Origin: Balanoglossus misakiensis
Taxonomy: Eukaryota > Hemichordata
Length of the DNA: 64,000 nt
NCBI GenBank assembly: GCA_040954595.2
Contig: CM082580.2
Span: 1,178,001 to 1,242,000 of the forward strand
Direction of reading: 5' to 3'
This document shows, in pieces, positions 41,434-55,195 of this stretch (position 1 is the stretch's first letter; each line of letters starts with the position of its first letter). The translations under genes and the position numbers were made by a program. Under the pieces are notes generated by a model, which ran no database searches, was not told the DNA's origin, and saw nothing but the letters and a program-made list of their open reading frames with translations.

Positions 41434-42069
41434 TATTATCATACATGCAACGCCTGTATTTAACACTTTCTATTGTTCTCGCCCCGAAGATATTTTACGG
41501 TATTTCACAATGTGAAAATATCGCGTCCACGTCTCGGCGTGACAGTTCACTGCGCGCGCGAGCGACACACGGGGCATAGTGGAGAGGGGTGTTGTAAAAT
41601 TCGGTTATTAGAAGCTGTAATAAAGTTTTCAAAGCTGGCGGTTTTGTCATGTTGAATGCATCATTTTTAGTTCTTCGAAATTCTCAATGCAAAATAATTG
41701 TTAACATGATATTTTGAAAGAGAACGTAGACAATTTTATTTAGAATGTGGATGTGCCCATCGTAATGAAAGCTGCCAACCCCCTTAAAATGATACTACGG
41801 CCCACACGTCATACGTCACAACATGGCTACTGCCGTGATCCCAGCGCCCGGTTCAAATTTGAAATTATTTTTCTCGGCGCATTTCTGCAAATCGTACTGT
41901 TTTATAGGTAGGCATGTATGATAAAGAGGTTATTACACGAATTTTGGTCGATAACGCGACGCATTCTCGTGATGTCTGTATTTTGACTCGTTGCGAAGCG
42001 CAACTCATCAAAATACGGACATCACTCGAATACGACGCGTTATCGACCAAAATTCGTGTAATAACCCCT
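41434..42069. mobile_element. Insertion of about 635 bp with terminal 145-bp palindrome
   Basis: It interrupts the AT-rich string that is continuous in the other repeat copies (ttatgtaata...atataatatttataa). It has a small hairpin near 41490 (gatatttta...tgtgaaaatatc) and a large palindrome at 41925-42069: aggttattacacgaattttg, then gtcgataacgcg, centred on ttgcgaagcgcaa. It contains CpG-rich sequence near 41550, unlike its surroundings. Family unknown. Confidence 0.6.
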
Positions 42070-42296
42070 AAATATTAATATAATATTTATAACTTATGTA
42101 GCACATTAAATCTCAACATGCTTTAAAGTTGTCCCATGGTAATTTGACCTAGGTCGTTGGACCTTACTATTCCATTCAACTCCCTGGGGAGCAAACAACA
42201 TCTCACCATCATTAGAAATGTCAAATTACAGTGCTTTTGGCCACGTATTAACCTGGGGATTTACAATCAACTTTAAATCCACATATGCACCATATT

Positions 42297-45200
42297 CCAA
42301 TGTCAATGTGAAGGGCTTGAAATACCATCTACCCTGATGCATCATCAAGTTTGTTTCGACAACTTTAAATCCCCTTCAGCAAGCATTTTATACCCATGTC
42401 AAAGTGCAGAGCTTGCATCACCATCTATCCTGATGCATCATCAAGCTGCTTCGCCATTTGCCCTGATGCAAAGAATCAGATATAGTGTCACCATTGCATT
42501 AGCAATGTCAAATTACAGTGCTTTTGGCCAGGTATTAACCTGGGGATTTACAATCAACTTTAAATCCCCATATGCACTATATTCCAATGTCAATGTGAAG
42601 GGCTTGAAATACCATCTACCCTGATGCATCATCGAGTTTGTTTCGACAACTTTAAATCCCCCTCAGCAAGCATTTTATACCCATGTCAAAGTGCAGAGCT
42701 TGCATCACCATCTATCCTGATGCATCATCAAGCTGCTTCGCCATTTGCCCTGATGCAAAGAATCAGATATAGTGTCACCATTGCATTAGCAATGTCAAAT
42801 TACACTGCTTTTGGCCATGTATTAACATCGGGATTTATAATCAACTTGAAATCCCCATATGCTTTTTATACCCATGTCAAAGCGAAGTGTTTGCATCACT
42901 ATCTACAGTAATGCATCGTCAAGCATGCTTCGCCATTTGCCGTAATGCAAAGAATCAGATTCAATGTCACCATTGCATTCGCAATGTCAAATTACTGTGC
43001 TTTTGGCCACATATTAACCTGGCGATTTACAGTCAACTTTAAACATCAGTGCATATGCATTAAATACACATGTCAAAGTGCAGTGTCTCCATCACCATTG
43101 ATCCTGATGCATCATCAAGCATGCTTCGTTATATGCCCTGGTGCAAAGAATCAGATTTAGTATCACAGTAGCATTAGCCATGTCAAATTACAGTGCTTTT
43201 GGCTATGTATTAACCTAGGGATTTACACTCAACTTTAAATCCCCATATGCATTATATGCCAATGTCAATGTGAAGGGCTTGAAATACCATCTACCCTGAT
43301 GCATCATCAAGTTTGTTTCGCCATTAACCCTGATGCAAATAATCAGTGTCACCATAGCATTAGCAATGTCAATTTACTGAGCGTTTGGCCATGTAGTAAC
43401 TTGGGGGTTTACAATCAACTTTAAATCCCCATATGCATTATATTGCAATGTTAACTTGAACGGCTTGAAACACCATCTATACTGATGCATCATCAAGCTT
43501 TCTTTACAATTTACCCTGATGCAAAGAATCAGATTTAGTGTCGCCATAGCATTAGCAATGGCAAATAAAAGTGTTTTCGGCCACATATTAACCCAGGGAT
43601 TTATAATCAACTTGAAATCCCCATATGAATTTTATACCCATGTCAAAGCGAAGTGCTTGCATCAATATCTACCGTGATGCATCATCAAGCTTGCTTCGCC
43701 ATTTGCCCTAATGCAAAGAATCAGATTCAATGTCACTGTAGCATTAGCAATGTCAAATTACAGTTCGTTTGGCCGTATACTAACCTGGGGATTTACAATC
43801 AACTTTAAATCCCCATATGCATTATATTCTAATGTCAATGTGAAGGGCTTGAAACACCATCTATCCTGATGCATCATCAAGCTTGCTTCACCATTTTCCC
43901 TGATGCAAAGAATCAGATTTAGTGTCACGGTAGCATTAGCAAATCCCCATATGCATTTAACACCCACGTCAAAGTGAAGTGTTTGCATCCCTATCTACCG
44001 TGATGCATCATCAAGCTTGCATCGCCATTTACCCTGATGCAAAGAATCAGATTCAATATCATCGTTGCATTAGCAATGTCAAATTACAGTGCTTATGGCC
44101 ACGTATTAACCTGGGAATTTACAGACAACTTTAAATACCCATGCATATGCATTAAATACCTATGTCAAAGTGCAGAGCTTGCATCACCATCTATCCTGAT
44201 GCATCATCAAGCTGCTTCGCCATTTGCCCTGATGCAAAGAATCACATTCAATGTCACCATTGCATTAGCAATTTTAAATTACAGTGTTTTTGGCCATGTA
44301 TTAACCTAGGGATTTGCAATTAACTTTAAATCCCCATATGCGTCATATTCCAATGTCAAGTGAAGGGCTTGAAACACCATCTATCCTGATGCATCATCAA
44401 GCTTGCTTCACAATTTACCCTGATGCAAAAAAATCACATTCAGCGTCACCATTTCATTAGCAATGTCAAATTACAGTGATTATGGCCACGTATTAACCTG
44501 GGGATTTACAATCAACTTTAAATCCCCATATGCGTTATATTCCAATGTCAATGTGAAGGGCTTGAAATACCATCTACCCTGATCCATCATCAAGCTGCTT
44601 CCCCATTTGCCCTGATGCAAAGAATCAGATATAATGTCAACATGGCATTAGCAATGTCAAATTACAGTGCTTTTGGACACGTATTAACACAGGGATTTAT
44701 AATCTACTTGAAATCCCTATATGCTTTTTATACCCATGTCTAAGCGAAGTGTTTGCATCACTATCTACTGTGATGCATCATCAAGCATGCTTCGCCATTT
44801 ACGCTGATGCAAAGAATCAGATTCAATGTCACCATTGCATTAGCAATGTCAAATTACAGTGCTTTTGGCCATGTATAAACATCGGGATTTATTATCAACT
44901 TGAAATCCCCATATGCTTTTTATACCCATGTCAAAGCGAAGTGTTTGCATCACTATCTACAGTAATGCATCGTCAAGCATGCTTCGCCATTTGCCCTAAT
45001 GCAAAGAATCACATTAAATGTCACTGTTGCATTCGCAATGTCAAATTACTGTGCTTTTGGCCACGTATTAACCTGGCGATTTACAGTCAACTTTAAATCC
45101 CCATATGCATTATATTCCAATGTCAATGTGAAGGGCTTGAAAAACCATCTACCCTGATGCATCATCAAGTTTGTTTCGCCATTAACCCTGATGCAAATAA

Positions 45201-48200
45201 TCAGTGTCACCATAGCATTAGCAATGGCAAATAAAAGTGCTTTCGGCCACATATTAACCCAGGGATTTATAATCAACTTGAAATCCCCATATGAATTTTA
45301 TACCTATGTCAAAGCGAAGTGCTTGCATCAATATCTACCGTGATGCATCATCAAGCTTGCTTCGCCATTTGCCCTAATGCAAAGAATCAGATTCAATGTC
45401 ACTGTAGCATTAGCAATGTCAAATTACAGTTCGTTTGGCCGTTTACTAACCTGGGGATTTACAATCAACTTTAAATCCCCATATGCATTATATTCTAATG
45501 TCAATGTGAAGGGCTTGAAATACCATCTACCCTGATGCATCATCAAGTTTGTTTCGACAACTTTAAATCCCCTTCAGCAAGCATTTTATACCCATGTCAA
45601 AGTGCAGAGCTTGCATCACCATCTATCCTGATGCATCATCAAGCTGCTTCGCCATTTGCCCTGATGCAAAGAATCAGATATAGTGTCACCATTGCATTAG
45701 CAATGTCAAATTACAGTGCTTTTGGCCAGGTATTAACCTGGGGATTTACAATCAACTTTAAATCCCCATATGCACTATATTCCAATGTCAATGTGAAGGG
45801 CTTGAAATACCATCTACCCTGATGCATCATCGAGTTTGTTTCGACAACTTTAAATCCCCCTCAGCAAGCATTTTATACCCATGTCAAAGTGCAGAGCTTG
45901 CATCACCATCTATCCTGATGCATCATCAAGCTGCTTCGCCATTTGCCCTGATGCAAAGAATCAGATATAGTGTCACCATTGCATTAGCAATGTCAAATTA
46001 CACTGCTTTTGGCCATGTATTAACATCGGGATTTATAATCAACTTGAAATCCCCATATGCTTTTTATACCCATGTCAAAGCGAAGTGTTTGCATCACTAT
46101 CTACAGTAATGCATCGTCAAGCATGCTTCGCCATTTGCCGTAATGCAAAGAATCAGATTCAATGTCACCATTGCATTCGCAATGTCAAATTACTGTGCTT
46201 TTGGCCACATATTAACCTGGCGATTTACAGTCAACTTTAAACATCAGTGCATATGCATTAAATACACATGTCAAAGTGCAGTGTCTCCATCACCATTGAT
46301 CCTGATGCATCATCAAGCATGCTTCGTTATATGCCCTGGTGCAAAGAATCAGATTTAGTATCACAGTAGCATTAGCCATGTCAAATTACAGTGCTTTTGG
46401 CTATGTATTAACCTAGGGATTTACACTCAACTTTAAATCCCCATATGCATTATATGCCAATGTCAATGTGAAGGGCTTGAAATACCATCTACCCTGATGC
46501 ATCATCAAGTTTGTTTCGCCATTAACCCTGATGCAAATAATCAGTGTCACCATAGCATTAGCAATGTCAATTTACTGAGCGTTTGGCCATGTAGTAACTT
46601 GGGGGTTTACAATCAACTTTAAATCCCCATATGCATTATATTGCAATGTTAACTTGAACGGCTTGAAACACCATCTATACTGATGCATCATCAAGCTTTC
46701 TTTACAATTTACCCTGATGCAAAGAATCAGATTTAGTGTCGCCATAGCATTAGCAATGGCAAATAAAAGTGTTTTCGGCCACATATTAACCCAGGGATTT
46801 ATAATCAACTTGAAATCCCCATATGAATTTTATACCCATGTCAAAGCGAAGTGCTTGCATCAATATCTACCGTGATGCATCATCAAGCTTGCTTCGCCAT
46901 TTGCCCTAATGCAAAGAATCAGATTCAATGTCACTGTAGCATTAGCAATGTCAAATTACAGTTCGTTTGGCCGTATACTAACCTGGGGATTTACAATCAA
47001 CTTTAAATCCCCATATGCATTATATTCTAATGTCAATGTGAAGGGCTTGAAACACCATCTATCCTGATGCATCATCAAGCTTGCTTCACCATTTTCCCTG
47101 ATGCAAAGAATCAGATTTAGTGTCACGGTAGCATTAGCAAATCCCCATATGCATTTAACACCCACGTCAAAGTGAAGTGTTTGCATCCCTATCTACCGTG
47201 ATGCATCATCAAGCTTGCATCGCCATTTACCCTGATGCAAAGAATCAGATTCAATATCATCGTTGCATTAGCAATGTCAAATTACAGTGCTTATGGCCAC
47301 GTATTAACCTGGGAATTTACAGACAACTTTAAATACCCATGCATATGCATTAAATACCTATGTCAAAGTGCAGAGCTTGCATCACCATCTATCCTGATGC
47401 ATCATCAAGCTGCTTCGCCATTTGCCCTGATGCAAAGAATCACATTCAATGTCACCATTGCATTAGCAATTTTAAATTACAGTGTTTTTGGCCATGTATT
47501 AACCTAGGGATTTGCAATTAACTTTAAATCCCCATATGCGTCATATTCCAATGTCAAGTGAAGGGCTTGAAACACCATCTATCCTGATGCATCATCAAGC
47601 TTGCTTCACAATTTACCCTGATGCAAAAAAATCACATTCAGCGTCACCATTTCATTAGCAATGTCAAATTACAGTGATTATGGCCACGTATTAACCTGGG
47701 GATTTACAATCAACTTTAAATCCCCATATGCGTTATATTCCAATGTCAATGTGAAGGGCTTGAAATACCATCTACCCTGATCCATCATCAAGCTGCTTCC
47801 CCATTTGCCCTGATGCAAAGAATCAGATATAATGTCAACATGGCATTAGCAATGTCAAATTACAGTGCTTTTGGACACGTATTAACACAGGGATTTATAA
47901 TCTACTTGAAATCCCTATATGCTTTTTATACCCATGTCTAAGCGAAGTGTTTGCATCACTATCTACTGTGATGCATCATCAAGCATGCTTCGCCATTTAC
48001 GCTGATGCAAAGAATCAGATTCAATGTCACCATTGCATTAGCAATGTCAAATTACAGTGCTTTTGGCCATGTATAAACATCGGGATTTATTATCAACTTG
48101 AAATCCCCATATGCTTTTTATACCCATGTCAAAGCGAAGTGTTTGCATCACTATCTACAGTAATGCATCGTCAAGCATGCTTCGCCATTTGCCCTAATGC

Positions 48201-48692
48201 AAAGAATCACATTAAATGTCACTGTTGCATTCGCAATGTCAAATTACTGTGCTTTTGGCCACGTATTAACCTGGCGATTTACAGTCAACTTTAAATCCCC
48301 ATATGCATTATATTCCAATGTCAATGTGAAGGGCTTGAAAAACCATCTACCCTGATGCATCATCAAGTTTGTTTCGCCATTAACCCTGATGCAAATAATC
48401 AGTGTCACCATAGCATTAGCAATGGCAAATAAAAGTGCTTTCGGCCACATATTAACCCAGGGATTTATAATCAACTTGAAATCCCCATATGAATTTTATA
48501 CCTATGTCAAAGCGAAGTGCTTGCATCAATATCTACCGTGATGCATCATCAAGCTTGCTTCGCCATTTGCCCTAATGCAAAGAATCAGATTCAATGTCAC
48601 TGTAGCATTAGCAATGTCAAATTACAGTTCGTTTGGCCGTTTACTAACCTGGGGATTTACAATCAACTTTAAATCCCCATATGCATTATATT
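42297..48692. repeat. 3,198-bp higher-order repeat, two adjacent copies
   Basis: 42297-45494 recurs at 45495-48692 with an offset of exactly 3,198 bp at every point compared. Eight separate open frames across the unit are identical in length and translation, so the copies look virtually identical. Each holds about 17 monomers that differ well among themselves. Confidence 0.93.
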
Positions 48693-49080
48693 CTAATGTC
48701 AATGTGAAGGGCTTGAAACACCATCTATCCTGATGCATCATCAAGCTTGCTTCATCATTTTCCCTGATGCAAAGAATCAGATTTAGTATCACGGTAGCAT
48801 TAGCAATGTCAAATTACAGTGCCTATGGCCACGTATTAACCTCGGGATGTACGGACAACTTTAAATACCCTTGCATATACATTTAATACCTATGTCAAAA
48901 TGCAGAGCTTGCATCACCATCTACTCTGATGCACCATTAGGCTTGCTACGCCATTTCCCCTAATGCAAAGAATCACATTCAATGTCACCATTGCTTTTGG
49001 CCATGTATTAACCTGGGGATTTATAATCAACTTTAAATCCCCGTATGCGTTATATTCCAATGTCAATGTGAAGGGCTTGA

Positions 49081-52000
49081 AACCTGGGGATTTACAGTCA
49101 ACTTTTAATCCCCCTGTATACATTTTAAACCCCGGTGTCAAAGTTTAGTGATTGCATCATCATTGACCCTGGTGCATCATCAAGCATTCTTCAGAATTTG
49201 CCCTGATGCAAAGAATCAGATTCAATATCACCCTTGCATTAGCAATTTTAAATTACAGTGCTTTTGGACATGTATTAACCTGGGGATTTACAGTCAACAT
49301 TAAATACCCATGCATAGGCATTAAATACCTATGTCACAATGCATAGCTTGCATCACCATCTACTCTGATGCACCATTATGCTCGCTACGCCATTTCCCCT
49401 AATGCAAAGAATGACATTCAATGTCACCATTGCATTTGCAATTGTAAATTACAGTGCTTTTGGCCATGTATTAACCTAGGGATTTTCAATCAACTTTAAA
49501 TCCCCATATGCGTTATATTCCATTGTCAATGTGAAGGGCTTGAAACACCATCTGTCCTGATGCATCATCAAGCTTGCTTCACAATTTACCCCGATGGAAA
49601 GAATCAGATTTAATGTCACGGTAGCATTAGCAATGTCAAACTACAGTGCTTATGGCCACGTATCAACCTGGGGATTTACAATCAACTTTAAATCCCCATA
49701 TGCGTTATATTCCAATGTCAATGTGAAGGGCTTGAAATACCATCTACCCTGATGCATCATCAAGTTTGTTTTGACAACTTTAAATCCCCCTCAGCATGCA
49801 TTTAATCCCCATGTCAAAGTGCAGAGCTTGCATCACCATCTATCCTGATGCATCATCAAGCTGCTTCGCCATTTGCCCTGATGCAAAGAATCAGATATAG
49901 TGTCACCATTGCATAAGCAATGTCAAATTACAGTGCTTTTGGACACGTATTAACACAGGGATTTATAATCTATTTGAAATCCCTATATGCTTTTTATACC
50001 CATGTCTAAGCGAAGTGTTTGCATCACTATCTACTGTGATGCATCGTCAAGCATGCTTCGCCATTTGCCTTAATGCAAAGAATCAGATTAAATGTCACTG
50101 TTGCATTCGCAATGTCAAATTACTGTGCTTTTGGCCACGTATTAACCTGGCGATTTACAGTCAACTTTAAACATCTGTGCATATGCATTAAATACGCATG
50201 TCAAAGTGCAGTGTCTCCATCACCATTGATCCTGATGCATCACCAAGCATGCTTCGCTATATGCCCTGATGCAAAGAATCAGATTTAGTATCACAGTAGC
50301 ATTAGCCATGTCAAATTACAGTGCTTTTGGCTATGTATTAACCTGGGGATTTACAATCAACTTTAAATCCCCATATGCATTATATTCCAATGTCAATGTG
50401 AAGGGCTTGAAATACCATCTACCCTGATGCATCATCAAGTTTGTTTCGCCATTAACCCTGATGCAAATAATCAGTGTCACCATAGCATCAGCTATGTCAA
50501 ATTACTGAGCATTTGGCCATGTATTAACTTGCGGGTTTACAATCAACTTCAAATCCCCATATGCATTATATTGCAATGTTAACTTGAACGGCTTGAAACA
50601 CCATCTATACTGATGCATCATCAAGCTTTCTTCACAATTTACCCTGATGCAAAGAATCAGATTTAGTGTCGCCATAGCATTAGCAATGGCAAATAAAAGT
50701 GCTTTCGGCCACATATTAACCCAGGGATTTATAATCAACTTGAAATCCCTATATGAATTTTATACCTATGTCAAAGCGAAGTGCTTGCATCAATATCTAC
50801 CGTGATGCATCATCAAGCTTGCTTCGCCATTTGCCCTAATGCAAAGAATCAGATTCAATGTCACTGTTGCATTAGCAATGTCAAATTATAGTGCGTTTGG
50901 CCGTATACTAACCTGGGGATTTACAATCAACTTTAAATCCCCATATGCATTATATTCTAATATCAATGTGAAGGGCTTGAAACACCATCTATCATGATGC
51001 ATCATCAAGCTTGCTTCACCATTTTCCCTGATGCAAAAAATCAGATTTAGTGTCATGGTAGCATTAGCAAATCCCCATATGCATTTGATACCCATGTCAA
51101 AGTGAAGTGTTTGCATCACTATCTACCGTGATGCATCATCAAGCTTGCATCGCCATTCACCCTTATGCAAAGAATCAGATTCAATGTCACCGTTGCATTA
51201 GCAATGTCAAATTACAGTGCTTATGGCCACGTATTAACCTGAGGATTTACAGTCAACATTAAATACCCATGCATATCCATTAAATACCTATGTCAAAGTG
51301 CAGAGCTTGCATCACCATTTACTCTGATGCACCATTAGGCTTGCTACGCCATTTCCCCTAATGCAAAGAATCACATTCAATGTCACCATTGCATTAGCAA
51401 TTTTAAATTACAGTGTTTTTGGCCATGTATTAACCTATGGATTTGCAATTAACTTTAAATCCCCATATGCGTTATATTCCAATGTCAAGTGAAGGGCTTG
51501 AAACACCATCTATCCTGATGCATCATCAAGCTTGCTTCACAATTTACCCTGATGCAAAAAATCACATTCAGCGTCACCATTTCATTAGCAATGTCAAATT
51601 ACAGTGCTTATTGCCACGTATTAACCTGGGAATTTACAGACAACTTTAAATACCCATGCATATACATTAAATACCTATGTCAAAGTGCAGAGCTTGCATC
51701 ACCATTTACTCTGATGCACCATTAGGCTTGCTACGCCATTTCCCCTAATGCAAAGAATCACATTCAATGTCACCATTGCATTAGCAATTTTAAATTACAG
51801 TGTTTTTGGCCATGTATTAACCTATGGATTTGCAATTAACTTTAAATCCCCATATGCGTTATATTCCAATGTCAAGTGAAGGGCTTGAAACACCATCTAT
51901 CCTGATGCATCATCAAGCTTGCTTCACAATTTACCCTGATGCAAAAAATCACATTCAGCGTCACCATTTCATTAGCAATGTCAAATTACAGTGCTAATTG

Positions 52001-55000
52001 CCACGTATTAACCTGGGAATTTACAGACAACTTTAAATACCCATGCATATACATTAAATACCTATGTCAAAGTGCAGAGCTTGCATCACCATCTACTCTG
52101 ATGCATCATTAGGTTTGCATCGCCATTCCCCCTAATGCAAAGAATCAGATTCAATGTCACCCTTGCATTAGCAATTTTAAATTACAGTGCTTTTGGACAT
52201 GTATTAACCTAGGGATTTCCAATCAACTTTAAATCCCCATATGCGTTATATTCCATTGTCAATGTGAAGGGCTTGAAACACCATCTGTCCTGATGCATCA
52301 TCAAGCTTGCTTCACAATTTACCTTGATGCAAAGAATCAGATTTAGTATCACGGTAGCATTAGCAATGTCAAATTACAGTGATTATGGCCACGTATTAAC
52401 CTGGGGATTTACAGACAACTTTAAATACCCATGCATATACATTTAATACCTATGTCAAAATGCAGAGCTTGCATCACCATATACTCCGATGCATTATTAA
52501 GCTTGCTTCACCATTTGCCCTGATGCAAAGAATCAGTTTAAATGTCACCGTTGTATTATCAATGTCAAATTACGGTGCTTTTGGACTTGTATTAACCTGG
52601 GGATTTACAGTCAACTTTTAATCCCCCTGTATACATTTTAAACCCCGGTGTCAAAGTTTAGTGATTGCATCACCATTGACCCTGGTGCATCATCAAGCAT
52701 TCTTCAGAATTTGCCCTGATGCAAAGAATCAGATTCAATATCACCCTTGCATTAGCAATTTTAAATTACAGTGCTTTTGGACATGTGTTAACCTGGGGAT
52801 TTACAGTCAACATTAAATACCCATGCATAGGCATTAAATACCTATGTCACAATGCATAGCTTACATCACCATCTACTCTGATGCACCATTATGCTCGCTA
52901 CGCCATTTCCCCTAATGCAAAGAATGACATTCAATGTCACCATTGCATTTGCAATTGTAAATTACAGTGCTTTTGGCCATGTATTAACCTAGGGATTTTC
53001 AATCAACTTTAAATCCCCATATGCGTTATATTCCATTGTCAATGTGAAGGGCTTGAAACACCATCTGTCCTGATGCATCATCAAGCTTGCTTCACAATTT
53101 ACCCCGATGGAAAGAATCAGATTTAATGTCATGGTAGCATTAGCAATGTCAAACTACAGTGCTTATGGCCACGTATCAACCTGGGGATTTACAATCAACT
53201 TTAAATCCCCATATGCGTTATATTCCAATGTCAATGTGAAGGGCTTGAAATACCATCTACCCTGATGCATCATCAAGTTTGTTTTGACAACTTTAAATCC
53301 CCCTCAGCATGCATTTAATCCCCATGTCAAAGTGCAGAGCTTGCATCACCATCTATCCTGATGCATCATCAAGCTGCTTCGCCATTTGCCCTGATGCAAA
53401 GAATCAGATATAGTGTCACCATTGCATAAGCAATGTCAAATTACAGTGCTTTTGGACACGTATTAACACAGGGATTTATAATCTATTTGAAATCCCTATA
53501 TGCTTTTTATACCCATGTCTAAGCGAAGTGTTTGCATCACTATCTACTGTGATGCATCGTCAAGCATGCTTCGCCATTTGCCTTAATGCAAAGAATCAGA
53601 TTAAATGTCACTGTTGCATTCGCAATGTCAAATTACTGTGCTTTTGGCCACGTATTAACCTGGCGATTTACAGTCAACTTTAAACATCTGTGCATATGCA
53701 TTAAATACGCATGTCAAAGTGCAGTGTCTCCATCACCATTGATCCTGATGCATCACCAAGCATGCTTCGCTATATGCCCTGATGCAAAGAATCAGATTTA
53801 GTATCACAGTAGCATTAGCCATGTCAAATTACAGTGCTTTTGGCTATGTATTAACCTGGGGATTTACAATCAACTTTAAATCCCCATATGCATTATATTC
53901 CAATGTCAATGTGAAGGGCTTGAAATACCATCTACCCTGATGCATCATCAAGTTTGTTTCGCCATTAACCCTGATGCAAATAATCAGTGTCACCATAGCA
54001 TCAGCAATGTCAAATTACTGAGCATTTGGCCATGTATTAACTTGCGGGTTTACAATCAACTTCAAATCCCCATATGCATTATATTGCAATGTTAACTTGA
54101 ACGGCTTGAAACACCATCTATACTGATGCATCATCAAGCTTTCTTCACAATTTACCCTGATGCAAAGAATCAGATTTAGTGTCGCCATAGCATTAGCAAT
54201 GGCAAATAAAAGTGCTTTCGGCCACATATTAACCCAGGGATTTATAATCAACTTGAAATCCCTATATGAATTTTATACCTATGTCAAAGCGAAGTGCTTG
54301 CATCAATATCTACCGTGATGCATCATCAAGCTTGCTTCGCCATTTGCCCTAATGCAAAGAATCAGATTCAATGTCACTGTTGCATTAGCAATGTCAAATT
54401 ATAGTGCGTTTGGCCGTATACTAACCTGGGGATTTACAATCAACTTTAAATCCCCATATGCATTATATTCTAATGTCAATGTGAAGGGCTTGAAACACCA
54501 TCTATCATGATGCATCATCAAGCTTGCTTCACCATTTTCCCTAATGCAAAAAATCAGATTTAGTGTCATGGTAGCATTAGCAAATCCCTATATGCATTTG
54601 ATACCCATGTCAAAGTGAAGTGTTTGCATCACTATCTACCGTGATGCATCATCAAGCTTGCATCGCCATTCACCCTTATACAAAGAATCAGATTCAATGT
54701 CACCGTTGCATTAGCAATGTCAAATTACAGTGCTTATGGCCACGTATTAACCTGAGGATTTACAGTCAACATTAAATACCCATGCATATCCATTAAATAC
54801 CTATGTCAAAGTGTAGAGCTTGCATCACCATTTACTCTGATGCACCATTAGGCTTGCTACGCCATTTCCCCTAATGCAAAGAATCACATTCAATGTCACC
54901 ATTGCATTAGCAATTTTAAATTACAGTGTTTTTGGCCATGTATTAACCTATGGATTTGCAATTAACTTTAAATCCCCATATGCGTTATATTCCAATGTCA

Positions 55001-55195
55001 AGTGAAGGGCTTGAAACACCACCTATCCTGATGCATCATCAAGCTTGCTTCACAATTTACCCTGATGCAAAAAATCACATTCAGCGTCACCATTTCATTA
55101 GCAATGTCAAATTACAGTGCTTATTGCCACGTATTAACCTGGGAATTTACAGACAACTTTAAATACCCATGCATATACATTAAATACCTATGTCA
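49081..55195. repeat. 3,513-bp higher-order repeat, 1.7 copies
   Basis: 49081-52593 recurs from 52594 with an offset of 3,513 bp, until similarity in register is lost near 55195. A few substitutions separate the copies (for example tcagctatg against tcagcaatg), so it is older than the 3,198-bp event. A 387-bp direct repeat (near 51311 and 51698) lies within it. Confidence 0.9.
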
